Source: Nitrososphaerota archaeon (GTDB lineage: Archaea; Thermoproteota; Nitrososphaeria; Nitrososphaerales; UBA57). Taken from it: DNA of 64,000 nt. The notes below the pieces were generated by a model. The model worked only from the letters and a program-made list of their open reading frames with translations, ran no database searches and was not told the origin of the DNA. The stretch lies in assembly GCA_024860875.1 (NCBI GenBank), contig JACPSZ010000001.1, positions 83,004 to 147,003 of the forward strand. Reading direction: 5' to 3'. Shown in pieces: positions 9,193-18,104 of this stretch. Both the position numbers and the translations under genes were made by a program. How positions within the stretch are numbered: the first letter of the stretch is position 1; every line of letters starts with the position of its first letter.

Positions 9193-10320
9193 TTAGATGT
9201 CTGTATATGCGGGGTTCTTCTTACTCCTAAGCTGTTGGTATTCCCTAGACATCTCTCGTATTCGCTCAATGCTTCTTAGTGCAGGCAGACCAGAGAATAC
9301 TGTCACAACCATCATCTGCCTCGTTCTGGGTATAGGGTAATCACCTGCCCTAACTTCAGCCCCGCTTGTGAACTCTTCAAGCCATCTTCTAGCCGAGTCC
9401 ATACCTTCTCTACTCAGATCTTCTGGGTGACCCTCAATCAAGCTAAGGGCATACTGGGCTTTGTGCGGGTCTGTTTCAGCAGATAGTTTCCCGCTTGCAG
9501 CACTCTGCACTAGAGCAAGGCATCGAGTAGAAGGCTCCAGCTGATCGAAACTCGTCTTGTTGACAAAGAAGACCTTCTTTGCGAAGCCCTTTACGGTATC
9601 CTTGACACTTCTCGCCCATTCAGAGTATCCGTACACGGCAGATCCGTGGAGCGAGTGCATTATATCCGATGAATCTATAACCTTGACTCCCACTCTACCA
9701 GACGATGTAACCTCTCCAGCTGCGAAGAGTGGGATGAGTGGCTTCACTACGGTGTCATTCATATCCAAGAAGCTATCCTTCAGGCTCTTAGCTTCACCTC
9801 TCCAAAGCTCATTGTCGAAGTAAAATACCGCATCAACGCTCTTCGAAAGTTCGCCGATACATCTGTCCGCATTGGCTGCGTTCAATTTCCCTTCATCAGA
9901 TGATGGAAGTAATGCGAGTGCATATACTGGTTCGCTGTAAACCTCCTTCAAGGCTTTTGCAAAAACCGGTATGCTTCCAGAGCCCGTCCCTCCTCCAAGC
10001 CCGGCAATAAGGAGAAAGGCGTCGACCTTGTGCGTTCCCCTTTCACTAACATATCTTCTAAAGTTCCGAAGCTCTTGTTCCGCTATTCTGCTCCCCAGCA
10101 GAGGATCGCCTCCCACACCGTGGCCTTTTACTGTAGTCTGGCCGATCAATATACGATCCTTCTTAGGTACGAATTTCATGCCCCTTAGATCGGCCTCAGC
10201 AGTGTTCAGGGCGAGAGTGAATGGCAATACATTCTTGTGTCCTAGGACATCATTGTAGTATATGAAAAGGTCAAGAAGTCGTCCTCCAGCCTGACCTAGG
10301 CCTATCAAACCAACCTTCAT
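9193..10320 (-). CDS. CetZ/FtsZ-like tubulin-superfamily GTPase
   Basis: 375 aa. The N-terminal MKVGLIGLGQAGGRLLD and the tubulin signature GLGGGTGSGS near residue 110 place it in the FtsZ/tubulin superfamily; these loops bind the GTP phosphates. The extended N-terminal loop (TTVKGHGVGGDP) and the overall length resemble archaeal CetZ proteins, which control cell shape rather than division in haloarchaea. Which role holds here is unknown. ATG 10320 is preceded by an AT-rich region, and the tRNA-Gly gene lies about 90 bp upstream on the same strand. Confidence 0.85.
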   Translation of the reverse strand: MKVGLIGLGQAGGRLLDLFIYYNDVLGHKNVLPFTLALNTAEADLRGMKFVPKKDRILIGQTTVKGHGVGGDPLLGSRIAEQELRNFRRYVSERGTHKVDAFLLIAGLGGGTGSGSIPVFAKALKEVYSEPVYALALLPSSDEGKLNAANADRCIGELSKSVDAVFYFDNELWRGEAKSLKDSFLDMNDTVVKPLIPLFAAGEVTSSGRVGVKVIDSSDIMHSLHGSAVYGYSEWARSVKDTVKGFAKKVFFVNKTSFDQLEPSTRCLALVQSAASGKLSAETDPHKAQYALSLIEGHPEDLSREGMDSARRWLEEFTSGAEVRAGDYPIPRTRQMMVVTVFSGLPALRSIERIREMSREYQQLRSKKNPAYTDI

Positions 10321-10410
10321 GGTAAGTCAGAATTCGACTGCTGCGTTTGTATTTAAGACTTGTGGAGCTATTATCCATATCACTATTGCTCGTCCGGAGG
10401 TAATTCAAAG

Positions 10411-10526
10411 TGCGGTCGACGGGATTTGAACCCGTGTCATCAGCTTGGAGGGCTGATGTCCTAGACCAGACTTTCCACATGTCATTGACGCAACTTGATA
10501 TTGCACATGCTCTGGACGACGACCGC
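10411..10526 (-). tRNA. tRNA-Gly(UCC) with an intron in the D loop
   Basis: Acceptor GCGGTCG/CGACCGC pairs fully, discriminator A is at 10411, D stem GTCC/GGAC, anticodon stem TCAGC/GCTGA, and the T arm is ACGGG-TTCAAAT-CCCGT. The anticodon loop CCTCCAA gives anticodon TCC, with an unusual C at position 33. The D loop is interrupted by about 41 nt; without them the loop reads AGACTGGTCTA, a normal D loop with G18G19. Mature length is about 75 nt. Confidence 0.88.
10470..10510 (-). other. D-loop intron of tRNA-Gly (about 39-41 nt)
   Basis: Exon TCCA pairs with intron TGGA, the 5' bulge is GA|G, and an inner helix CATGT/ACATG follows: a bulge-helix-bulge outline. The exact 3' cut is uncertain. 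The strict 3-nt bulge rule gives 39 nt, while a normal D-loop length requires 41 nt. Confidence 0.75.
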
Positions 10527-10829
10527 ACACCGACCGCAGGATTTCTGTTGTTTCGAGTGATTAGATAAATCTGTCGAGTTTACAACAGCGAGAAGAATAT
10601 CAAAAAAGTATACAACGATTAGTGCTTTAAATCATCTGAAAGATCTGGAATTAACTCTTGACGATCCCCAAGCATGGCATCAATAATGGGCCATCAGGCT
10701 TTCTAGAGCATTCACAGAATATTTCTTAGGTCTTTCGCTCTTCACATAGAGGTCGACCTAGTGAAGAATTTCAAGCAGGGAAGTGCTGACATGGAGATAA
10801 ATGCTTAGAGTCTCAAGAAATCTGCCAAG
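10527..10829. other. Intergenic region, nothing clear
   Basis: About 300 bp. A minus-strand stretch near 10755-10680 reads as 25 sense codons (VDLYVKSERPKK...) directly after a stop, with no start codon; it may be a gene remnant, but nothing is recognisable. Confidence 0.3.
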
Positions 10830-11078
10830 TTATGCTACGAGAGTGACTCGCGATCCTTTGCTGGATGTAGTTGGCGGGAAAACGTGTTCAAGGGACTCTG
10901 TAATCTGCCCCTTCCCAATCGCTATTTCCCTGATAACATCTGCGATATAGTTACCATATCTATAATCCAAGAGACCTTCTTGCATGAGTTTGAGAATCTC
11001 CAATCCCCTTTCCTGCCCAAAGAGCCTGAAGAGCAGGCGATATTTTGCATGCAAGCTGTTTTGGTCGGTTTTGGTCAT
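10830..11078 (-). CDS. Small helical protein, unknown
   Basis: 82 aa from ATG 11078, mostly alpha-helical by composition (LLFRLFGQERGLEILKLM). A TATA-like TTTATTAAATATCC (complement near 11096-11109) lies about 25 bp upstream, which supports expression. No family recognised. The length and charge pattern would suit a small DNA-associated or regulatory protein, but nothing in the sequence shows this. Confidence 0.5.
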   Translation of the reverse strand: MTKTDQNSLHAKYRLLFRLFGQERGLEILKLMQEGLLDYRYGNYIADVIREIAIGKGQITESLEHVFPPTTSSKGSRVTLVA

Positions 11079-11244
11079 TGCAAAATAGCGTTCTCTGGAT
11101 ATTTAATAAACAAAATGGAGTGAGCGTCTATGTTGGCAATTGGATTCTGCAGATCTCTTCTTATCTCTACAAACTTCCCATAACACTGCCAATATTGCGT
11201 TGATAACTTAAACCTAATCTAGCCAAGATGGATAAGCTAGGCCT

Positions 11245-11598
11245 GTGCTAAACGACGCTAGGCTGAAGCAGCTTTGTGAAGGCGACGAAGACATATACAG
11301 AGCCTTTCACGCTTTGGGATTATTCCTAGATCCTGCAAGAATAAAGCAGAAGACTGAAGAATTTATAGAGCAATCTAATTCGGAGGAGAAAGGTTCCTCA
11401 AAACCTGTAGAAACGGCAAGGCCAACTTATCGAATAATAATGAGAATTGCACTTGCCAGAGGTCTTCCCGAGCTGCTAAGAAAATACGCCGAAAGAGAGG
11501 ATCATTTCTTCCAGGGTAAACTATACTGGCCTTTCATTGATAAGGCAGGAAAAGCAACAGAGATAGCCAAAAAATTTTATCAGGCTAGCCCTTCTTGA
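11245..11598 (+). CDS. Hypothetical helical protein
   Basis: 117 aa from GTG 11245, strongly alpha-helical, with a charged linker near residues 45-60 (SNSEEKGSSKP). There are no motifs that I recognise. Its last 14 nt overlap the convergent FUN14-family gene. The continuous frame and ordinary codon use support a real gene. Confidence 0.6.
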   Translation: MLNDARLKQLCEGDEDIYRAFHALGLFLDPARIKQKTEEFIEQSNSEEKGSSKPVETARPTYRIIMRIALARGLPELLRKYAEREDHFFQGKLYWPFIDKAGKATEIAKKFYQASPS

Positions 11599-11905
11599 AG
11601 CCCAAGAAGAGACCTGCAGCGAAGCTCCCGTAGAATGGTATGCCGGATGTCACAAATGCCGGTATCGCAGGCGTTTGGAACATTTTGCCAGCCCATAACT
11701 CAAAGGCTTCCTGAAACTTCGCATAGTTAATCGTAAGATATCCCTGATACGCCAAGTATTGCAGCGAAACGAAAAAGATTCCCAGAAATATCACTAGCAG
11801 TTTGACAATCTTCTTTGCAGCATATCCAATTACAAAGCCGACTATTGCTCCAAATCCCAGCTGCGTCGTTGCTGAACCAAATACATCTGTGCTCAATTTC
11901 TCCAA
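11585..11905 (-). CDS. FUN14-family membrane protein
   Basis: 106 aa. Hydrophobic segments at about 17-36, 37-56 and 84-103 and the motif GFGAIVGFVIGYAAKK match the FUN14 family. FUN14 is best known from the mitophagy receptor FUNDC1 but is also widespread in archaea and bacteria, where its function is not established. It is convergent with the hypothetical gene at 11245. Confidence 0.8.
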   Translation of the reverse strand: MEKLSTDVFGSATTQLGFGAIVGFVIGYAAKKIVKLLVIFLGIFFVSLQYLAYQGYLTINYAKFQEAFELWAGKMFQTPAIPAFVTSGIPFYGSFAAGLFLGFKKG

Positions 11906-12038
11906 TTGTTAGAACAACACGATGTTAATATTGCTAATGCTTTCTTGCAGAATTGATAGTTTGGCATGTAGGAGCTAGTAAGAATGATTCTACTGTCATG
12001 CTTAATTGGATGGCCAAGTTTGCTTGGCCCGAAAATAT

Positions 12039-13064
12039 ATGCCCGACTCAGAAGATGCAAGGAAAAGAGCGTCTGGAAAGGAAGGGACTCTCGTAGTTTA
12101 TGCCTCCCTCAGGGGAGTGTTGGCTGATGCCGTAAAGGCTTTCCGCTACAAGTACGAAGACCTGAACCTGCACGTGAGCTACTTCTCTTCACACCCCGTC
12201 CCTATATATGAAAAGGTCAAGGCCGAGGTGAAGGCAGGCATCCCAACTGCCGATGTCGTCATGATGCCACAATACATGCTCATGATGATGGCAAAGGAGG
12301 GCCTATTGAAGAGCTATGAATCGCCGGAGCTAAGGATCTTCCCAAAAAACCTTTACGACTCCAAGAACCACATGTGGTCTGCCATGGCAGTTGAACCCAC
12401 AGGTGTCGTCTACAACAATACCAAGATCAAGGAGAGCGAACTTCCTACAAGCCTAGACGGACTCACTGGTTCCAGATGGGTAGGCAAAACAGCATTGCAA
12501 TCAGTGACAAGTTTCCCCGAAGGCAAGATGGCATTCTACTACCTGCTGGCATTGAAGAGGCACTTGGGTGAAAGGAAGTGGGAAACATTCCTGAAGGACT
12601 TCCTCAAAACAAAGCCAGTATCCTATGAGTGCCTGCTCTATATGACCCATATGCTGGGAATAGGACAACACGTGTTCGGCTTCCCCGCAACTCTCAGGAA
12701 GCAGGCTATGGGAGACGACTTCGCACACATGCGTGAAGGAGGAGTGCAACCAGTTCCTCTGATGGATGTTCCACCAGCAGCGATATGCAGAACTGCGGGT
12801 ATAGTCAAGAAGGCACCTCATCCCGCTACTGCAGAGCTCTTCTTCGATTTTATAATGTCGTCAAGATGGCAGGCAGAGATGGGGAGGAACCTCGATGGAA
12901 TGGTTCCAGCGAGACCCGGCATAGTTGCGACTTACTGGGTAAGCCAGCCAATGGCAGAAGGCTTCCTGCACTACCCCAACGAGAAAGAGGTCGACAGCGA
13001 GAAGGAGTATGTGAAGTACTTCAACGACCTCGGCTTTGGAAAGCTACCAAGAGGAAAGGGTTAG
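12039..13064 (+). CDS. Solute-binding protein of ABC type (iron/sulfate-like fold), no signal peptide
   Basis: 341 aa from ATG 12039. It resembles extracellular solute-binding family 1 proteins of the Fe(III)/sulfate/thiosulfate type: GTLVVYASLRG at the start of lobe 1, TADVVMMPQ, VEPTGVVYNN, and a late helix AELFFDFIMS. No N-terminal hydrophobic signal is present from this ATG, nor from the upstream in-frame TTG at 12006. No matching permease or ATPase gene is adjacent; the downstream ABC system is an ABC-2 exporter. Either it works in the cytoplasm, or export is by an unseen route. Confidence 0.75.
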   Translation: MPDSEDARKRASGKEGTLVVYASLRGVLADAVKAFRYKYEDLNLHVSYFSSHPVPIYEKVKAEVKAGIPTADVVMMPQYMLMMMAKEGLLKSYESPELRIFPKNLYDSKNHMWSAMAVEPTGVVYNNTKIKESELPTSLDGLTGSRWVGKTALQSVTSFPEGKMAFYYLLALKRHLGERKWETFLKDFLKTKPVSYECLLYMTHMLGIGQHVFGFPATLRKQAMGDDFAHMREGGVQPVPLMDVPPAAICRTAGIVKKAPHPATAELFFDFIMSSRWQAEMGRNLDGMVPARPGIVATYWVSQPMAEGFLHYPNEKEVDSEKEYVKYFNDLGFGKLPRGKG

Positions 13065-13071
13065 CAAACAA

Positions 13072-13101
13072 TCGCGGCTCTGCCGCGATAATTCCATTTT
13101 T
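13072..13101 (+). terminator. Hairpin followed by T-rich tract
   Basis: TCGCGGC (13072-13078), loop TCT, GCCGCGA (13082-13088), then a T-rich stretch to 13101. It lies 8 bp after the stop of the solute-binding protein gene. Confidence 0.55.
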
Positions 13102-13160
13102 CTTACTGGTAATTTTCTGGAAAGGCTTTATCTCTGTAGTTTTCTGCAAAGCAACATTCT

Positions 13161-14102
13161 ATGGATATAATTGCTGTAGAGAGCCTTTCAAAGCACTACG
13201 GTGACAAAAAAGCCGTTGATGACGTGGGCTTCACTGTAAGCAAGGGTGAGGTTTTTGGTTTTTTGGGCCCCAACGGTGCGGGAAAGACTACAACGATAAA
13301 AGTGCTGACGACCCTAGTGCGTCCAACATCTGGCAATGTTAGGGTACTTGGTCATGACCTTAGAAAAGAAGCCAAGCAAATTCGAAATAAAATTGGCGTT
13401 GTTCAGCAGCAGGAAAGTTATGATCAGAACATATCTGTCGAAGGGGGGTTAGATCTTTACGGTTTCCTTTGGGATGTCCCGAAGCAGAAGAGAGCTGAAA
13501 GAGTTGAGATTCTGTTGAAGCAATTTGGCTTGTACGAGGCAAGAAAGACTCCATCGCTTGACCTTTCGATAGGACAGAGGAGGAGGCTGCAGGTTGCAAG
13601 AGAATTCATGCACGACATGGATCTCTTGTTCCTTGACGAGCCTACAGTAGGGCTCGATTCATTAGCTAGGAGGGCAACTTTGGATTTCCTTAAGGAGAAG
13701 GTCAAGAACGGTCTTACAATATTCTTTACTACACATATACTTGAAGAGGCTGAGTATCTCTGCAACAGAATTGCAGTAATCAATAATGGAAAAATAGTAA
13801 CGACAGATACTCCTCAAAATCTGAAGCGTAAATTCGGCCAGTCAAAATCTGTCGATTTCAAGCTGCTCGAAGGAACATCACCTGAACTGGTTAAGTTAAT
13901 TGAACGGATAGACGACGTCAATAAGATCGTTCAGGATGTATCTGACGGCGCATATCATGTGACGACTGCTAAGCCTGAAGTTGTTATCCCCATGCTTTAC
14001 CAGCTTGCAGCAAGACTGAACTTGCACATAACTTCCATCTACATTGCAGAGCCGACACTTGAGGATGCTTTCATCAGTATCTTGCAGGAGGATAAATCAT
14101 GA
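13161..14102 (+). CDS. ABC transporter ATP-binding protein (DrrA/NodI type)
   Basis: 313 aa. Walker A GPNGAGKTTT (near residue 38), Q-loop VVQQQ (near 83), signature LSIGQRRR (near 137, a variant of LSGGQ), Walker B LLFLDEPT (near 154) and switch His in TTHILEEAE are all present. A C-terminal extension of about 90 residues is typical of DrrA-like ATPases serving ABC-2 exporters. The stop codon overlaps the start of the permease gene (ATGA), so the two are translationally coupled. Substrate unknown: drug, lipid or similar efflux. Confidence 0.92.
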   Translation: MDIIAVESLSKHYGDKKAVDDVGFTVSKGEVFGFLGPNGAGKTTTIKVLTTLVRPTSGNVRVLGHDLRKEAKQIRNKIGVVQQQESYDQNISVEGGLDLYGFLWDVPKQKRAERVEILLKQFGLYEARKTPSLDLSIGQRRRLQVAREFMHDMDLLFLDEPTVGLDSLARRATLDFLKEKVKNGLTIFFTTHILEEAEYLCNRIAVINNGKIVTTDTPQNLKRKFGQSKSVDFKLLEGTSPELVKLIERIDDVNKIVQDVSDGAYHVTTAKPEVVIPMLYQLAARLNLHITSIYIAEPTLEDAFISILQEDKS

Positions 14103-14860
14103 ACGTAATGGTAAGACTTGTCTACAGAAACCTGAGGGCAAATCTTGATAAAGGCTCATTATTCTTTGAGTTGATTTTTCCACTCTTCTTTATCTTCATC
14201 CAGGGAGCCGCAGTCTCCGGGATAGTGCCCCCATTTGATATTGGCAATGGCAGAGTAGTTTCATACTCACTCTTTCTTGCAGCAGGGGCAGTCACCCTCA
14301 CAGTGATTAATGGAGGGACAAATGCGGGAACTCAACTATGGTTCGACAGAAGGCACGGCATGTTCGAACAGATTCTCATGGGCCCGTTCACAAGAGCGCA
14401 GTACATCTTCAGCATAATCATAACCACTCTAATAATAGGGATGGCTGCTTCTATACTTGTATTCGTCTTTGCGCTCCCTGTGCTTTCAGGCATTTCAATA
14501 ACTCTCCAAGCTGCACTGTTAACAGGGTTTGCTCTTTTCTTAGGTACAATATTCTTCGGAGCCTTTGCGATTACGCTCTCAGTGGCATTGAAATCATCAG
14601 AAGCTTTTCAGATAATTTCCACTGTTGCATTCTTTATATTTCTGTTCACATCTTCAGTGTTCTTTCCCGTAGATAGGGCTCCGGGATACATTCAGGCGGT
14701 AAGCCTACTGAACCCGCTGACATACACTACGGATATGTTTAGAGCAGGTCTCTTTGACGCTGCTACTACGATACTGCCACTAGAAATAACAACGCTTTCT
14801 ATAGAAGCAGCAATAATGTTCACTGTTGCTGTCGCGGCTTTCCGCCGGATAAAGGTTTGA
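14099..14860 (+). CDS. ABC-2 type transporter permease
   Basis: 253 aa with about six hydrophobic segments and the ABC-2 motif around LNPLTYTTDMFRAGLF near residue 200. It overlaps the ATPase gene by 4 nt. Together they form a two-gene exporter. No substrate-specific neighbour is present. Confidence 0.9.
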   Translation: MNVMVRLVYRNLRANLDKGSLFFELIFPLFFIFIQGAAVSGIVPPFDIGNGRVVSYSLFLAAGAVTLTVINGGTNAGTQLWFDRRHGMFEQILMGPFTRAQYIFSIIITTLIIGMAASILVFVFALPVLSGISITLQAALLTGFALFLGTIFFGAFAITLSVALKSSEAFQIISTVAFFIFLFTSSVFFPVDRAPGYIQAVSLLNPLTYTTDMFRAGLFDAATTILPLEITTLSIEAAIMFTVAVAAFRRIKV

Positions 14861-14946
14861 AGTCAGATTCGAATGATCCTGAATAAACCAAAGCAATAGC
14901 GACGGTTTTATAGAATAGTAGGTTCTGTGGTGCCAACGCATTGCCT

Positions 14947-15603
14947 ATGAATATTATCATCCTAGGCGGAGGAAACGTGGGCGAAAAGCTCGCCAAGCAG
15001 CTTACTCGATCCAAATACCAAGTCACCCTTTTCGAAAAGGATGCTTCTCTGGCACGACGCTTAGCAGCTGAGTTAGATGCCACAGTATTAAATGCAGATG
15101 GGACAGAGAGACCGAATCTCTTAGATGCTAAGATAGGCGAGGCTGATGTTTTCATAGCTGTCACAGGTGATGATAAGACAAATCTCTTTGCATGCCAACT
15201 GGCTACCAAGTTGGGCGCCCGAAAAGTGATGTCCAGGGTAAACGATCCGGAAGACCTTGAATTCTTTCTGGACATGGGTATTACGGCAATTAACACAACT
15301 CTGGTTACGGTAGCCGCTATAGAGGAATCAGTTAGACACGAAGGGAAGATGCCACAGATTGCTTCCATAGCGGATGACAAAGGGAGAATCATAAGGTTGC
15401 TTTTGATAGAAGAGTCTCCTGCACTGGGGCACAAGGTGAGCGAATTGCCAATTGCAAAGAATATCTTTGCTGTTAGCAGGGGAGAAAGGTTAGTGTTTGG
15501 AGACGAGGCTAGTGTTCTACGCGAAGGCGATGTGCTTTACGCCGTTGTCAGAAATGATGCAGAGATTAAGCAGGCTAGAGAATTAATCGGGGCCAAAGAT
15601 TGA
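14947..15603 (+). CDS. trkA: TrkA-type potassium uptake regulator (RCK domains)
   Basis: Cytoplasmic NAD-binding regulator of the Trk/Ktr K+ channel. Residues 1-8 with IILGGGNVG form the RCK_N dinucleotide-binding motif, and an acidic residue ends the second strand (LFEKDASLA). RCK_C covers about residues 135-215. ATG 14947 is preferred over TTG 14941 because it directly precedes the first beta strand. A TATA-like TTTTATAG lies at 14905-14912. The stop overlaps the TTG start of trkH. Confidence 0.9.
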   Translation: MNIIILGGGNVGEKLAKQLTRSKYQVTLFEKDASLARRLAAELDATVLNADGTERPNLLDAKIGEADVFIAVTGDDKTNLFACQLATKLGARKVMSRVNDPEDLEFFLDMGITAINTTLVTVAAIEESVRHEGKMPQIASIADDKGRIIRLLLIEESPALGHKVSELPIAKNIFAVSRGERLVFGDEASVLREGDVLYAVVRNDAEIKQARELIGAKD

Positions 15604-17093
15604 GACACACACATGTTATCGTCTTCAAGAATCTCGGCTTAATATTACAGGTCAACGGGCTTTTTAGCATAATTCCCGTAGCGTTTGCCATTGCGATAGG
15701 CGAAGAACCTCAAGCTATTGCAATATTTCTGGCATCCTTTGTGTCCTTGGCCTTGGGATTTTTCCTCACCACTACTAAGGGAGCAGAGAAGGCGAATTAT
15801 GCAAACATCTCAATACTTGTAGTAGTCTCATTCATCGTGCTTGGTGTCATAGGTTCCATACCGTATTTGTACTTGCATAATCAGCTATTTCCAACTGCTT
15901 CAATCCTGACCAAAATAACCACAAGCTACTTTGAAAGCATATCCGCAATGACGACAACGGGTCTGACAGTCTTCGACCCTGCAGCCCTACCAAAATCATT
16001 GATATTCTACAGGGCTGTGACGGAATGGCTTGGCGGCGTTGGAATCATATTCTTTATACTGCTTTTCCTTAATACCTCAGGCACTTACACCAGAGCACTA
16101 GAGGCATTCGGGGGTTTTGCAAGGCTAGCTTCCACAGCTAGAGGAACATATCTCCGTATCATGCAGATTTACGCTATGTACACCATTCTATTCTCGATTT
16201 TACTCATAACTTTCGGCTTCATGGACCCCTTTTCTGCAACCATAGTTTCGCTAACAGGCATGTCTACAGGAGGAATGCTGCATACAGGAGACCTCTCAGC
16301 AGAGCTAAACCCTGCGGGCTACTGGCTTGTAATCATTCTGATGATAACAGGTGCTACAAGTTTTCCAATTCATGAAAGGATCTGGAATAGAAAGATTCGT
16401 GGAATCTTTTCAGTCGAATTCAAGACCTTTGTTTCCTACCTTATAGTGATTCTACTGGTAACGCTCGCATTGTCGAACATATGGAATTTAACCAATATAC
16501 AAGGAATCATATTTCATTTGGTTTCTGGTGCCAGTACAACCGGTTTTCAATACATACGTTTAGACATGTTAAGCACTCCAGTCAGACTTGTTCTTACTAT
16601 AGCTATGCTTGTTGGAGGATGCAGTTTCTCCACAGCGGGAGGATTGAAAGTGATCAGAATGATTATAGCGTTTCGCTCTGTGTCTTGGCTTGTGAAGAAC
16701 GATGTCCTTCCAAGCTCAGCAGTTTCTCTTGTGAAGGTTGGGAAGAATACCTTCTTTGAAAAAGAAATTGCCACCATATTGGCACTAATATTTGCAGGTG
16801 TAGCGTCGATTATCGCAACGACCGCCATTGTGATGTTAGCAGGCCATTCATTCTTGAATTCCTTTTTTGAATCTGTTTCAGCCTTCTCTACGACGGGTTT
16901 GAGTACTGGTGTCACAAGCATCAATCTGCCTAATTTTGCCAAGACTGCACTGATAATAGAGATGATAGTTGGGAGGTTAGAGGTTATACCTGTTTTAATA
17001 ACTATTAGGGCTGTTATGAGCTACATAACCCAAAGAGGAAGGCTCAATGCTACTCTGGTGCAGCTTAAAGAAATTTCACATAAAGCACGCTAG
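15600..17093 (+). CDS. trkH: TrkH-type potassium uptake channel subunit
   Basis: 497 aa integral membrane protein with many hydrophobic segments. Four P-loop regions typical of TrkH/KtrB are visible: TTTGLT, STGGML, STTGF and STTGLSTG. It imports K+ together with the TrkA gating ring encoded just upstream. The TTG start overlaps the trkA stop (TTGA), a clear operon. The last 4 nt overlap the convergent VIT1-like gene. Confidence 0.92.
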   Translation: MRHTHVIVFKNLGLILQVNGLFSIIPVAFAIAIGEEPQAIAIFLASFVSLALGFFLTTTKGAEKANYANISILVVVSFIVLGVIGSIPYLYLHNQLFPTASILTKITTSYFESISAMTTTGLTVFDPAALPKSLIFYRAVTEWLGGVGIIFFILLFLNTSGTYTRALEAFGGFARLASTARGTYLRIMQIYAMYTILFSILLITFGFMDPFSATIVSLTGMSTGGMLHTGDLSAELNPAGYWLVIILMITGATSFPIHERIWNRKIRGIFSVEFKTFVSYLIVILLVTLALSNIWNLTNIQGIIFHLVSGASTTGFQYIRLDMLSTPVRLVLTIAMLVGGCSFSTAGGLKVIRMIIAFRSVSWLVKNDVLPSSAVSLVKVGKNTFFEKEIATILALIFAGVASIIATTAIVMLAGHSFLNSFFESVSAFSTTGLSTGVTSINLPNFAKTALIIEMIVGRLEVIPVLITIRAVMSYITQRGRLNATLVQLKEISHKAR

Positions 17094-17677
17094 ACCAACG
17101 AAACTCTCAGAAGGATAAAGAGCAGTGCTACCAGAAAACCAATAGAGACCATTATAGCTCCATAAAGAAACATGTTTGATCTTGCTGACCTCCCCAGCAA
17201 CATACCAAGGACAAAAAGGAATCCAAGGTCGAGTCCTACCGAACTTGCAAAAGCTGAGTTAACATCAACAATATCCCATAGTGTCAGAACGAAGGGAGAA
17301 AGAACAAGAGCCCCAGCTAATATCGGTGCAACGGCATCTACTGCAGCAACCACAAGCACCGTGGCATGCGAGGCTCGTTCAACGATAGAATTGCCAAGTT
17401 TGCTGAGCATGGCCTGTTCAAGTTCCTTAAGGTTTCTAGTTCGTTCCGCTCTTTCTGTCATAAAAGCTCCCGACGCACCAGATATCGCCATTGCTAACGT
17501 TGCTCCAAGACCTGTACTCAAGATAAGTTCTGGCTCAAGCCTTCCCGAAACATAGAAACCCATTATAATACCTAGAGTTGTCAGAGCTCCGTCAAAACCA
17601 TTCATTGCAAGGTATCGGCGAGTAATTTCCCCTGCTCTGGTGATGCGCAGATACTGGCGGAGCTTAGATAATTTCAA
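17090..17677 (-). CDS. VIT1/CCC1-family transporter
   Basis: 195 aa from TTG 17677. The N-terminal motif RRYLAMNGFDGALTTLGIIMG and about five membrane segments match the VIT1/CCC1 family, whose characterised members move Fe2+ or Mn2+. A charged segment (MTERAERTRNLKELEQAM, near residues 73-91) fits the cytoplasmic loop that carries the metal-binding helices in this family. Metal specificity cannot be read here. Confidence 0.8.
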   Translation of the reverse strand: MKLSKLRQYLRITRAGEITRRYLAMNGFDGALTTLGIIMGFYVSGRLEPELILSTGLGATLAMAISGASGAFMTERAERTRNLKELEQAMLSKLGNSIVERASHATVLVVAAVDAVAPILAGALVLSPFVLTLWDIVDVNSAFASSVGLDLGFLFVLGMLLGRSARSNMFLYGAIMVSIGFLVALLFILLRVSLV

Positions 17678-17744
17678 TACATGTACACTATTTCGCCCGT
17701 CTATTATCCGTTAGCTTTAAGCCAAGAGCGATGAAAGACTATTA

Positions 17745-18023
17745 ATGATGAAGACGCAGATCAGAAGAATAGTCGTAGACTCGCTAAAACCGAGAGAAAC
17801 TTCCACGATAGAACTTTCAAAGTCTTTGTGCGATGCAGATGGGGTGGGCGAGGTAGATTTGGTTGTAACCGAGGTCGATTCAAGAACGGAAACGGTCAAA
17901 ATTACTATCAGAGGTCAGCAGATAAACTATGACGCAGTGATGAAGGTCATGGACGATCATGGAGCGACGATAAGAAGCATAGACGAGATTAATGTAGGAA
18001 GAGCTCCCGCACCATCAAAATAA
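17745..18023 (+). CDS. DUF211-family protein
   Basis: 92 aa ferredoxin-like alpha/beta protein matching the archaeal DUF211 family (IRRIVVDSLKP...ELSKSLCDADGVGEVDL...TVKITI...SIDEINVG). Function is not established; structural members form oligomers that may bind calcium or nucleotides. Two adjacent ATG codons at 17745 and 17748 are both possible starts. Confidence 0.85.
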   Translation: MMKTQIRRIVVDSLKPRETSTIELSKSLCDADGVGEVDLVVTEVDSRTETVKITIRGQQINYDAVMKVMDDHGATIRSIDEINVGRAPAPSK

Positions 18024-18104
18024 GCTGGACTATTCATTGTATTAGAACTTTGTCAGCTATCAAAAGATTATGTTAAATATCTGGATCATTACTCTTTTAG
18101 GGCA

